A stretch of 64,000 nucleotides of DNA, taken from the NCBI RefSeq assembly GCF_963678635.1, contig NC_087069.1, positions 4,817,472 to 4,881,471 of the forward strand, given 5' to 3'. Made by a program: the position numbers and the translations under genes. Below are positions 45,647-58,800 of the stretch, piece after piece; within the stretch, counting starts at the first letter, position 1, and the number at the start of each line of letters is the position of its first letter. This stretch comes from Symsagittifera roscoffensis (Eukaryota > Xenacoelomorpha > Acoela > Convolutidae). The notes beneath the pieces were generated by a model. That model was given only the letters and a program-made list of their open reading frames with translations, was not told the origin of the DNA and did not search any database.

Positions 45647-48600
45647 ACAACATATTGTGTTTGAGTGACTTTCAAACGAGCATGGGAGTAGCGCTGAAGG
45701 TGAGAGATGCATGCCCATAAAAACAAATAAATTTCAACCACAGAAACACAGCAAGTGGGAGTGTCAGTATCAGTGAGTATACCACAGCAGAATAAATTTA
45801 TCTTCAGTCCTATTTCGAAAATTTGATTATTGTGGGAAACATCTTAATTCAAATGATCGCGCAGCTTCATTCGCATTTTGAAGCAAATCACTTTACGTGA
45901 GACTTGCTGAATTGATAATTACTTGAAAACGGACAATTCAGTACAGTATGGAGAAGCAGCTCAACAAATTGAGATCTCAAACACTAAGAAGTCATTAAAG
46001 AAACAATTGGATATACCTTCAGAGTAAAAAAAAACGCAAATCCAACCTGTCAACTTAGTTTTTATCGAAAAAATCAAAATAGAGGATTGGTATAGCAAAG
46101 AGGTGTTAGAGTAGGAAAACGCCAAAGAAAACGCCAAAGAGTAGGAAAACGACAAAGTGACTTGCGTTTGGAATAACAGCTAAGTTCTCAGCCAGACGGA
46201 CCCTACAAAAACAACAGAGGTACCAACAACATCAGTACGCAATCATAAACCAATCTAAGCAATTTCAGACAAAGATTCAAAATCAAGGTTTAAAAAGAGC
46301 AGCAAATTGCAAACTACCAGAAACCACAACAGTTCATAGCAAACCCGATACGAATTGATAAACAACCTTCTAACGGACTTTCCGTACCAATAATTAGATC
46401 AGAAGCAAAATTTTGCGACGTTTTTGTTTTCAAAATCATTCGAATCATTAACTAAACAAACAGTTCAAACAGATGAGACAATCAAATTTCTGCAATTTTT
46501 TCTGCGGAAGGAACAGTTTTGGTGTACACTAAATTATGGCTTCCATCAACAATTCAATAAAAATCTGATTGATACAAACGCATGCGCACATTTTATTTGA
46601 AAAAAAAAACATGTTTTTGAGCATTTGAGATAAAAAGTTTCCATTTCACCCATTTCAAATAAAAGAACCGAAGTTGAAGTTATCAGGATTGGCATAAGGA
46701 CATTTTTGACAAAAGAATCTGTTTTTACACTAATTTTCAAGGTTGTCGGACCTAAGATTTGTAGAATTTTTCTTGTTCTACACACAGCCAACTCAATTAA
46801 TCTCGGTTATCTAAAAAAAGCACAGTATCCATATCTGTCCATAAAAAATTTAATACTTTTTGCGCTGGACATAACGCTGCAAGTCAAAAAAATTGAACAT
46901 CCAAATGAAACGAGACGAATCAATTGACTTTGAATTTTTCATTGATTCTAACGGAACGTCAAAATATAGCTCCAGATCAGGCAACCCTCGTGGACAGCCA
47001 AATGCGGAATGAAGGTCAAGACTTGAACAAATTTACTGGAATACCAATAAAAAAATCTCGAGAGTTCAAAAAATTGCATTCGTTTCAGCGATCAGCAAAA
47101 TGATGAAAACAATTATTTGTATGTCAACGCATTTATTATGACTGATCATCAAACAAACTTGCCTTTTTAGAGTGAAATGGAAAAGTTTTCCTTTTCGACT
47201 CAAACCGAAGCATTAAAAATATACCTGATTGAGCCAAAAAAAAGCTGTTTTTGCAAAATTGAGTCAACCAAACGTCAATGAAGTGGGCTTATTAAAACAT
47301 TTTGTGACCAGCAAAAGCCTCGGCAAGTGAAAAAACAATCTGAATACGATGAAATTTTGTTTAGAACTTAAGAAAAAAATTAATGTATCTGTTTCTCAAT
47401 GGTGTCTAGCAAAAAAAAACACCCCTTCCCGCATCTAAAACATCAACTGTTCTCACTAAACACATCAGCATTTTTCGCAAAAGTTTCAGTTTTTGAAAAT
47501 GTATTAGTTGTTGCTATTTCAAGTGATTCTAGCTGCTTAAAATTTGAAATTTGCTGCATTCTGAATGCCTGTAAAATCTATTTATAATGTCCACAGATTA
47601 TGTCCAATTTTGCCGTTTTTCAAAGGTGATGTGGATTGTCAAGAATAATGAGAAGTTTATAAGTGAACTTGTGCTGTATGATTATAACTTTTAGGTTATT
47701 TAAGGGTTAATCAATTGATTGTATCATCAAATTGTCACAAATTTTGTATCATCTGAAGAAAAATTCCAGCGCTAAAATTTAAAGCGCTATGTTGACCGCG
47801 ATTATTTTTAGGTGAATCATTTGGCTAATTTTAATAACTTTTTTCTTTTATCAGCGCGTAGCAAAAACGGCAAGATAAACCAAATCAGAAGTCATTTTGA
47901 AATTGAGTTGAAGCGCGCAAACAATCCAATTCCACAATTTTTTCTGTAAATCGAAACGAACTTATGGTTTTCTGTACTTACTTTGAGCTTGTGGGAAATT
48001 TTTTTTGAAAATAGTGATTGAGCTGATTTTGCGTCGTTCATCATTTTTTATCGTTATCTGAATCAAATGCGATTTTTCCGAGCCAAAGCAAATTCACCTT
48101 TGATCTGGAATTTTTCGCGTCGTGTCTTAGGCTTCATTATAGTTACCGAACATATTCCGAGAAGGGCAAATTAAGCATCAGAACATTGTTAAGATAGGAA
48201 ACCGATCCATCGGCTTTACTCTTAATGTAGCTAACGGAACTCATCCCGGTAGTAGAAATACAAAGTAACAAGACAGCGAAAAAAAACAAATGCGTACTCT
48301 ATTGTGCTGATTTTGAGGTGAAACGCGTTCACCAAAACGGACGACACATCAACTGAAAAAGCTTTGAAAACTCAAATGTGAAAGTTTGGGTTTTACCATA
48401 CTTGCTTCCGAGAGCTAATGATTCAAGACGATGCCGAAATGATAATTCCACAAACTTTTGTCAGACCTGCATGCCCGAGTATTACAGCAAATGAACATCT
48501 GGATCTTGCTAACTTCAAAAACTGATTTCTAGTCATGAAACGCTGACTTTGAAAAATTAACAAAAAAAAGAAAACTGTTTAGGGTATGAGAAGATTCAAG

Positions 48601-48995
48601 CACAAAATGAACAAAGTCAGAATCACGATTACGAAGACGGACGGACCCAGATATAGAGACCCTAGCCCTTTCTGAACCACGATAGAGCGAAAGCCTTACT
48701 CACCATTAGACAACTGATTGGCCAAAGGAAGAAGCAGTAGAGAATAATGATGGCTATGGACACAATTTGGATAAACTCAGCAAAAAATAACCACTGCAAA
48801 CTAAACGAAAAACAGTAGCTGAAGACATAGATCAAGTTCACGACCACCTAACAGAATCACAGACGATGTTCTCTTTCACGTTTTATCACCAGGTGAAAGA
48901 AAAATATAACCCTTGGGCTATAGATGGACAACAAAATTAACCGTATTCTTTGCATCAGAACAAGGCTCTCACTTTCCTAAGTTTCACAACATATT
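45647..48995 (+). repeat. Degenerate LTR-retrotransposon-like unit, copy 2
   Basis: Same order of blocks as copy 1, at about 80-90 percent similarity by eye. The protease-like LIDTNAC is at 46,558. The block 47,396-47,600 matches 43,212-43,415, and 48,660-48,930 matches 45,305-45,570. It lacks about 960 bases that copy 1 has between 44,335 and 45,295, and carries about 110 extra bases near 48,120-48,250. Confidence 0.6.
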
Positions 48996-50345
48996 GTGTG
49001 TGAGTGACTTTCAAATGAGCATAGGAAAAGCGCTGAAGGTGAAAGAGGCATGCCCATAAAAACAAATAAAAATTCAACCACAGAAACACAGCAAGTGGGA
49101 GTGTCAGTATCAGTGAGTATACCACAGCAGAATAAATTTATCTTCAGTCTAAATACGAAAATTCGATAATTGTGGCAACCATCCTATTTCAATTGGTTGC
49201 GCAGTTTCATTCGCATGTTGAAGCAAATCACTATTCGTGAGACTTACTGAACTGATACTTACCTTGAAGACTTACTTGTAGGACAGTATGGAGAAGCAGC
49301 TCAACAAAATTGAGATCTCAAATTACTGAGCAGTCATTAAAGAAACAATCGGATCTACCTTCAGAGTAAAAAAATGCAAATCCAACCTGTCAACTTAGTC
49401 GTTATCGAAAAAATCAAAACAGAGGATTGGTATAGCAAAGAGGTATTAGAGTAGGAAAACGCCAAAGAAAATGGCAAAGTGATTTGAATTTGGAATAACA
49501 GCTAAGTTGTCAGCCAGATGGACCCCCACAAAATCAACAGAGATACCAACAACACCAGTACGCAGTCATAAACCAATCTGAGCATTTGAGATAAAAAGTT
49601 TCCATTTCACCCATTTCAAATAAATGAATCGAAATTGAAGTTAACAGGAATGGCAGAAGGACAACTATTGACAAAATTCGATTATTGTTGACAATATTAT
49701 TGACAAAATTCGATTTTAAGAATCTGTTTTTACGGTAGTTTTCTAGATTGTCAGACCTTAGATTTGTAGAGTTTTTTCTTGTTCTACACACAGCCAACTC
49801 AATTATTTTATCCATATCTGTCCATATATAATTTTTACTTTTTGCGCTGGACATAACGCTGCAAGTCGAAAAAATTGAACATCCAAATGAAACGAGACAA
49901 ATCACTTGACTTAGAATTTTTCATTGTTTCTAACGGAACGTCAAAATATAGCTCCGCATAAGACAACTCTCGTGGACAGCCAATTGTGGAATGCAGCTCA
50001 TGTCTTGAATAAATTTAATGGAATACTAAAAAATCCTGCAGTTTAAAAAATTGCATTCATTTCCTCAATCAGCAAAATGATGAAAACAATTTTTTGTATG
50101 TCACCGCATTTATTATGACTGATCATCACACAATTTTGCCTTTTCCAAGTAAAACTGAAAAATTTTCCTTTTCGACTCAAACCGAAGCATTAATCTATAC
50201 CTAATTGAGCCAAAAAAAAGCTGCTATTGCAAAATTGAGTCCACCAAACGTCAATGAAGTGGGATATTATACAGTTTTGTGACAAACAAAAGCCTCGGCA
50301 AGTGAAACATCAATCTGAATACGATGAAACTTTGTTTAGAACCAA
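48996..50345 (+). repeat. Degenerate LTR-retrotransposon-like unit, copy 3 (partial)
   Basis: Starts with the same GAGCATAGGAAAAGCGC and CAGAAACACAGCAAG sequence as copy 2 and follows it to about 50,345. About 300 bases between the gag-like and protease-like parts have been deleted at a short repeat near 49,575. Beyond 50,345 the sequence leaves the shared unit. Confidence 0.6.
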
Positions 50346-52323
50346 AATAAAGCAAGGAACATAACACTTCGTTTGCTGAATCCAGTTTTTACAATGCGTA
50401 AAAGTTTTTTGACGCAAGCTACTATGGAACCGGTTTTGTGCTTCTGGTAAAAAACTATGTAAAACTGACCCCCAAGATGAAAACAAATTGTATGCACGTT
50501 ATGTTTTCAAGAAGATACTGACATTATGAATCCACAAATTTTTGTCATACTCACGATCACAAGCAGTGAAGCAATTCAACTAGATCCGGATCCTGCTAAC
50601 TTCACTCAAGACCTAAAATTGAGCCACGAAACACTGAATTTGAAAATTGAACTCGAAGAAGATAATGATTTAGAAGATTTGATGATTTGAAATGAGCAAA
50701 ATCTAAATCCCAAAAACTAAAACAGCCAAAAGAAAAATTATGCCAAGCAATTTAATTAGCTGAGAACGGATGACGAGAGAGCGATCGGTTGTTAGCAATG
50801 TGAACAATGTTTCTCGAAAAACAAAGATCCAAAATTTCTCATGTGGGTACCAAGAACATACAGAAGCAAGAGAATCACAGTAGAACTGGAAAATCTATTT
50901 GCAAATGTATGATGAATAAGAAAAACTTCATAAGATAAAACAGTCACATAATTCCTATGAAGAAAACCACAGCGAATTACCAATCGAAAAACGTCACGAG
51001 ATCTTAAAATCCAGCTGTAATTTGGATGAAAAAAAACTGCCGCACAAGAGCATGTAAATAAAAGCTGCGCCCGTCATTTTATCTCGAAGAAAATGCCAGA
51101 GGGCGGCAAAAATGCCAAAAAAAATGGAAGTTTGATCGAAAACAATTTTTCAAACAAAGAACAAGAGCCAATTTTATTTTCTATTAAGTAGATGTTTCTC
51201 CCTTTTGGTCTTTCAAATCTATCTAGAACAATCAATACTGAATCTTTTTTCTTAGAAAAACAACGTGATAGTTTCCAGAATTACCAAAATTTGGACAAAA
51301 TACGTGGCATCAATAAAATACGTGGCTCAAAAAGTTCAATACAACAGTGCTTAATGAATGCGCCGAAACAATTCTAGGCCTCTCACATAAGCGTCAATTA
51401 CCTATCCAAGTAATCAGAGCCAGACAAAACACAGAAACCCATTTGATTCTTACAAGTTTGCAATATCAATTGATTGAAAACTTTTTGGTCGAGCACCGAC
51501 TATATTTTGAGCAACTAAAGTGGTCATTGCGTAGCCCTAGAGATACAATTAAGCGGGCACGCTAGGTGTTTATTTTGTCTGGGCAAGTCTCAGGAAATCA
51601 ACGAAAAACATTTCCAACTGAAATTTATTACAAATCAGTTCCGAATAAATCAAATTGGTTTAGGAGTGTTTGGCGCTTGAATCAGTTGTTTTGACCTACA
51701 TCGAATCATCAGAGTAGCTCAAACCAAAGTAAAAATCAATTGCCTTCGAGGATTAGAGTGCGTGGTGCTTCGCAGGACCGAGTCAATATTTGCACCGCTT
51801 GCATCAAATCACATCTTAACTCTTGAAGAACTAAAACAAAAAAAACATTCTCATAACGATTAAAAAACGATGCAAAAGTTAGTTAAATGAGCTTTCGGCA
51901 CAGTCCTAGAACATGCTTCAGGACTATTTGAGGATAAACAAATCAATTTAGGCCAATTGAAATCGACAATTTTTTTGATATGTTTTTTTTTTAAGAAAAT
52001 TGCGATTAATGTCTAGTGAACGATGTAAAGTTTTTTAGTCTACCTTTATATCCTCGTCCCACTTCAAACAAATATATTTTTATCCGACGTTTGGATAATC
52101 ACAAACCATCAAACAATATCCCCACTACCACAAAAAGCCCAATCGCAAATTAGAATTCCCACAAATGACTATATGAACAAACACGCAAAATTTTTGTCAA
52201 AAAGGTGGATCTCCACCTCGACAAAACACAAGTTCAAAATTTTCTTTCCAGATCTAAGGTCTAAACTCCCTTTGGAAAGACAATATAAGTCACTTGAAAG
52301 CATAACATTTGTTTCAATTTGAT
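50346..52323 (+). pseudogene. Retroelement remnants left of the BEL/Pao insertion
   Basis: AT-rich sequence with short open stretches. At 51,192 the frame reads MFLPFGLSNLSRTIN, which resembles the 'MPFGLSNAPATF' motif of Ty3/Gypsy reverse transcriptases, so this may be pol of the same decayed family. Frames at 51,347-51,565 are open without a firm match. The BEL/Pao element inserted at the right edge. Confidence 0.4.
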
Positions 52324-52328
52324 ATATC

Positions 52329-52841
52329 TGTGCGCGTCAATCTCCAAGATTATATAAAAAACGGTTTTTAAACAATTTAATTAATGAGTATTTTCTCGGC
52401 AAAATAACTCCGGAAATATAACGGAAATTTGAAAATATAACGATAATTTTAACAAACTTTATCATCGGTAACATCGGCCACAAAAACTGCATAAATCAAA
52501 GCAAGCTGCAAAAATGGCCAGTATTTGTCCTTGAGACAAATTGCTCTTTTTAAAGGTCAGCCTTAATCAAGGCTGAACCAAATTAGAGCGAAAAGACGGT
52601 TAAAATCGGTTTTGGGGGGACCGAACCTGGTTACGGGGCATCCCATCAGGTTCGGTGCACATTCGAGTTCTAGAAAGGAAATGACCTAGTCGGGATTCGA
52701 ACCGGCGCCGAACCCGCCGGGACGCACCATGTATACGCTTGGCTACTGTCCCTGTATGCATTTACCTTTATATGCATTTATACTTTCGCACATTTACGTT
52801 TATATGCATTTGTACTATTGTTTTATATTTGCGCTGCAACA
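52329..52841 (-). repeat. BEL/Pao 3' LTR
   Basis: On the element strand it runs from TGTTGCAGCGC to GCGCGCACA (TG...CA). The first 19 bases overlap the end of the pol frame. It contains two tandem promoter-like units with TATAAA (about 52,758-52,815) and a tRNA-like segment (52,683-52,753). The boundary is confirmed by the adjacent polypurine tract and the target duplication. Confidence 0.95.
52683..52753 (-). promoter_or_regulatory. tRNA-like segment with consensus B box in the 3' LTR
   Basis: The minus strand reads GACAGTAGCCAAGCGTA (A-box-like), then a GC-rich hairpin-like centre, then GCCGGTTCGAATCCCGAC (perfect B box), ending CTAGGTC. The spacing is that of a tRNA gene, but the ends pair only partly (GAC/GTC) and no full cloverleaf is apparent. 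The 5' LTR has the same segment at 61,352-61,422. It could be an internal Pol III promoter or a captured tRNA piece. Confidence 0.55.
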
Positions 52842-55800
52842 TCCTCCGCCCCTAAAGACGGAAGAACAGGTGCGAGTTTTACGGTCGGTCGGATCAGTTC
52901 GCTCGTAACGGTCTTTATGTCGGCGGATCGGGCGCATCCGTCTTTGCCGTAGTGTAGTTTAGCAATACGGGCGAGTGGGTAATGCCCACGTGGGCTGTCG
53001 GGTTCGACTACCCAAACCAAGTCGCCGGTTTTCAGTGTGACATCCGAATCATTATGCCACTTTGCTCTCTTGTTGAGAGATGGTACATATTCACGCAGCC
53101 AGCGTGACCAAACTGCGTTAGCGTACGATTGTGCTCTGGCGTAACGCTTTTTATGATCAAAGTTATCTTCGAAACTTAACGACGGGAAGCTAGCTGCGCT
53201 GTGACCGAGAATGAAGTGATTCGGGGTGAGTGCCTCTAGGTCGTGCGGATCGGAACTGACCGGAGTGATCGGTCTTGCGTTAAGTAATTGTTCAACTAGG
53301 CAGAGCGTTGTTCCTAGAACTTCCTCAGTTAATCTCCTGTTGCCTAATATGTCGTACAACACTCGCTTAACACTTCTCACTAGCCGCTCCCAGGCGCCAC
53401 CGTGATGAGGGGCACTGGGCGGGTTAAACTTCCACTTAATGCCTTTGTGGACGAAAACGGCCGGGGCGACTTTGTTCCAATTTTGGACACAGGATAGGAG
53501 CTCCTTTTGAGCACCAACAAAATTCGTGCCATTGTCAGAAAGAATGGTTTTGGGGGTACCTCGCCTTGCAATAAATCGCTCTACGCCCATGACGCAGGAA
53601 CTAGTATCGAGAGATGGAACCAACTCGATGTGAACTGCTCGAGTCGTGAGGCAGGTAAATAGGAAACCCCATCTCTTTTCGGTACTTCGGCGTATCGGCA
53701 CTTGAAACGGGCCAAAGTAATCAACACCTGTGTTGGAGAAGGGAGGCTTCTTGTAACCCAGTCTTTCAATCGGTAGGTCAGACATAATGGGCACAACTGT
53801 TTTTGCTTTGCGCTTACGGCATGTTATGCAAGTATTTTCGATGTTCCCAAGTAACCAGCGCAACTTCAGAACAATGTATTTCAACTGAACTACAGCACGC
53901 ATGTAATCCAACCCCTGATGTGCATGTTGAAAGTGCATATGCCTAATCAACATATGAGCAACTCGGTGTCGACCATCCAGTATTATTGGATGTTTGCTAT
54001 CAAAGTCGGTATCAACAAGACGGCTGATACGTCCAGTTGAACGCAGGATGCCAGCTGGGCCGATGAACGGAGAATATTTAGCAATCCGACTTTTCTTTGT
54101 TATCAGTTTATCGGACTGAAGTATTTTCACTTCGGCAGGAAATGATTCGGACTGAGCGAGATAAATGAGCTTCTGCTCGGCAATATCTAACTCGGACGGG
54201 TCGGTTATTTCAAGCGTTTTTGTACGGAAGTGTTTATGCGATGGTAGCACACGAAGCATAAACGCTAAAACACGTTTGTACTTTACAATTGAGCTGAATT
54301 TATCCCAATTTTTAAACAGACGGATCGACGGCGCTTTCTCAGATGAAGCATCAACAACAAACGTAGATGCAGTCTCAAGGCATGTATCAATGTCACAGAG
54401 TGGGCCTTTTAATTGGATCTTTTTGATGACGTCAGTGTTCGGCTTGAATGGCCAATCACATGTCCTCAATATACTAGGGCCTCTAACCCAGCTGCTATCC
54501 TTGAGGGCTTCCGAAGAAATCCCTCGTGTGCCCGTATCAGCTGGGTTATCACCACTGAGTACATGATTCCATTGATCAATGGTGGTGGACTCCAAGATTT
54601 CACCAGTGCGGTTTCCAACAAACACAGGAAGTTTGTTGCACGAGTTAAGCCACTGGAGAACGGTGGTAGAATCAGTCCACATGAATACCTTGCTTACTTT
54701 GAAAGTAAGCGCTTTCAAAATCTCTTCTTTGAGTCGAGTCGCAAGCAGAGCAGCCTGAAGCTCTAACTTGGGAATGGAGAGCATCTTCATAGGCGCTACA
54801 CGGGCTTTCCCAAATACAAAAGCTAACTCGGTCTTTTGCGATTTAGCAAGTCGGGCTCGGAGAAACGATACGGCGCAAAAAACGTCCTGCGAACTATCAC
54901 CGAACGTGTGAAGTTCACAGCGGTCGAACGGTTCGGTAAAGTAGCTACGAGGTATCGTCAGAGTACCTAATAGTGGAAGTCTTGAGTGCCAATCTAGAAA
55001 TTGTTGTTTAATTTCCTCTGGGAGATCATCATCCCACTTTTGACCACTGATTCTCCATATGTCTTTTAGTAAAAGGCGCGCTTTCACAGTATATGGAGCT
55101 ACCAGTCCTATTGGATCAAAAACTGAGGAAACAAAACTCAACACGGTGCGTTGAGTAATTGCTTTATCTAGTGGTCGATCAACACCTCTACTTACTACTA
55201 GGGTATCTTTTACATGATCCCACCTGAGACCAAGAACATGCGACGATTGGTCTGGACTCTTACAAATATCCTTAACTGACGGGTTGGACTCACGGTTGTC
55301 CGGATTAAGAGCGGTTGTAACTTCGGGTACATTGCTAACAAACTTTGTCAGGTTAAACCCACCTAATTTGAGCATTGCGACTAAGTCTTTACTTAGGCTA
55401 AGAGCGTCAGCGGTATTTTCGAACGAGTCAAGATAGTCGTCCATGTAAAACTTCTGGACAACGGCTGAAGCGGCTTCGGGGTATTCAGCTTGATTATCAG
55501 AAGCAGTTTTTTGTAGCGCGAAATTCGCACAAGTTGGCGAATCACGAGCGCCAAAAATATGACGGGTGTATTGGTGAACCACCACACTTGAAGTGGGGTC
55601 CTCCCGCCACAAAAAACGGAGAGACGGTTGATCTCGCACAAGTACTCCAACTTGTAAGAACATACCTTCTATGTCCGCTGAGACGGCGTACTTGTGTTGA
55701 CGGAACCTCAACAGTACAAAAATAAGATTTTGAAGGAGATCCGGGCCAACCAAGAGAGATCTATTTAAGGAAGTGCCATGAAATTTGGATGCTCCATTGA

Positions 55801-58800
55801 GCACACGGCGCACCTTGCCGGGTTTGTTCGGGTTCAAAACCGGATGGTGTGGAAGATACCACTCACGTTCGGCTCGTGAGCTGGGATCGTGCGGGTTGAC
55901 GGTTATGACATATCCTTTACTTATATCTTCTCTGATTGTTTCGGTATACTTCTCGCGAAGTAACGGATCTTTATCTAATCTTTTCTCTAACGACTTTAAT
56001 TGGGCTAATGAAGAAAAATAATTGTTAGGCAAGCTAACATCATTATCACTCCACAGCATCGGTACAGTGTAACGCACACCATCGTGAACGGTTTCAGTTT
56101 TTAGGATCGACAAAGCACGCTTGTCTGCGGCGGAACGGGCATCTACTTGCTTGAACGCACCATACGACTCTAACTCATACCAAGTTTTGATTTGGTCGGT
56201 CAGAGAAGTATCGTCCGTAACGCAGTTGAAGGAAGAAGAATTTAAGGACGAACGATCAGGAGACGGACCACTAATGACCCAACCTATCGGAAGTCGGACG
56301 GCGCACGGTGAGTCAAGTTCATCTCCGAAGACATGTTCGAGGGGTCTTATCGCATGATAGAAGTCCTGTCCTATAACGATCTCAATCTCTTTGTAATTAT
56401 ACGCAGTCGTCTTTAACGGGGCTAGTTGCGGGTATTTCACCTGCAATTCGGAAACGTTTATAACATCGGGTCCTATATACATGTTGTGCTTAACGAAAGC
56501 GACAAACGAAAACGAAAATTCACTTTCATTGGGCTTTGCGGAAACTTTCAAGTGAACTCGTTGAGTTTTAGATACCTTGGCTGAGTTAAAACCATCGGTC
56601 GTAACATTTACGGGCGTGCCAACTAATTTCAGACGTTCAACGAGTGCCGCGGAAACCCAAGAATGAGTGGAACCGGTGTCACAAAGTGCAAGTGCATTCG
56701 AATTTTCCGAACCAGAGGACACATCTACCAACGCAACGGGAAGAATACCTTTTGCAGTTCCCTCACAAGGTTTAACACAAGCTGCGTTGTTTGCAGAAGT
56801 AGTGTTTGTATTAGTTTGAGTCGATGGTGATCGGTCGGCCTCTTTGGGCGGGAAAACTTTCTCGGCTCCATGAAGAAGCACATTGTGAGTGCTCTCACAG
56901 TCCTGTTTTGGGCATTTTCTTGCCTTTTGGCACTTTCGGAAGGTATGGTTGCCTTGTAAACAAGAAAAACAGAGCTTTTGTTCTGCTACATATTTAGCCC
57001 TTTGTGTTGCGTTTTTCTCTTTGAACACGGAACAGTTCCAGAGTGCATGCTGCCCTTTGCATAGCGAGCATGGAGGAAACCTTGTCTTTTCTCTACTTTT
57101 CTCATCCTTAGAACTTACCTTAGTGTTACCTGCTAGCACTTTTGTAACTACTTTTTGCTTAACTGGCTGCTCGACTTTGACTAAAGATTTCAATCGCTCA
57201 TGGCCTTCTGCCTTATTCTTAAGCCAATCGTTGAAGTCTAGCAATGTTAATCGCTGCCAATGTTGTCTAACAGTATGCATGGACCATGCCTCTTTTAGAT
57301 TTGGAGGAAGCTTACTGACGGCTTGACTTAATAGGTTCACACTTTTCAAGTCGTCATTGAACGACAAAGACCTAAAAACAGCTACGAGCCCAGAAATCAC
57401 CGCAGAAAAACTTATAACATGGTCAGAGTTGTGCATCTTCAATGCGGGAAAATTCTTCAACTTATCCAAATGTGCACCAACTACAACATGAGGTTGCCCA
57501 AACTTTCTCTGGAGAGTTGCTAGAGCATCCTTATACAACACTCCACTGTAGCCGTATTCCGCAATTGCACTCTTGGCTTTGTCTTTAACGTGTGTTTTCA
57601 GATATTTGAGTTTTTCATCATCAGTTAGCATAGCCGAATCAACTGTTGCTTGGAACTGCCCGAACCATTCATACCAGTTAAGTGGTTCTCCATCAAACAC
57701 TTCCAAGTTCAACTCCGGTAGACGGTCTTTGCGGCTATGCAGAATGATATCTGCTAACTCTCTCGCCGAGATGGGTTGTTCGCTATTAGGCACGTAAGAC
57801 GGGCCCGTAGTGGGCGCAGGATATGTAGGTGGATAACCTTGATGCGCTGTTTCAACAACTGGATGAGTTTGCGGCTGGGTGTAATACACATTCCCAAAAC
57901 TTGTATAAGGAACTACGGTGTTTGGTGGAACAACAGGAGTTGTCACTGAGAAAACGTTTGAGGGCGGTGCACAGTATTGAGGAAGTGGCATCGTTTGCGC
58001 AGTCGCGGCAGGTCTCCACAAACTGCTATACGGGTTATAGTGTTCACTTGAGAAACTTGTTGGGTTGTTTGGAACATTTATAGGTTGATGGGATGGCGCT
58101 GCAGGCGCCTGATACCCAGTTGAAACGGGGCCGGAATGTGGCTGACTGACCGGAAGCAAAGAGGGAATAGGAACGGTTGACGGGACAAATGGTTGAATAA
58201 TCGGAAGCGAAATGGGAATCGGAACGGTTAATGGAGGAACAAAAGGTTGACTCGCCGGAAGCGAAACTGGATTAGTAACGGTCGACACAGAAGGCGGTGC
58301 CACATTAATGGTGGGATTACCAAAGGGCATTGAAGCGGGAATGCTACCACTTGCTTGTGGTATCAGATTGTGATTTTGCGAAACTTCAGCATGAGGTGTT
58401 GAAGCTAAGTGTGGAGTAACAAAGTTTGAGCTGGAGGCAACGAACTGTGGTAAACTAGATGGGTTCTCGATTGAGTGCAATGACAGACGCGATTGGACCA
58501 AACTTGATCTCTGAGCCTGAATTCGATTCCTATTGTGGCCTCCCGGTTCACTGTATGTGGTTTGACCAGCGTTGACGACGGCACCCCCGCTGACGACGGC
58601 ACCAACCCCTTGCAAAACATCAGTAGCAATCAAAGTGGACCTCTCGACTACTGGATGACTTTGCTCTGAGCTTGCAACAACTTCGGCCTGCTCTTGCTCA
58701 GTGACAATGTTTTCTACCCATTGTTCAGTACGTTGTGGGTCAACATGTGTTACGCTAGCATTTCCTATCTTCTCACTTGCTGCAGAAAGCTCTTCTTCCA

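Noticed and set aside
56889-57326. 145-codon plus-strand frame
   Set aside because: Antisense shadow of the zinc-knuckle region of the BEL/Pao polyprotein; its Cys-rich look comes from that.
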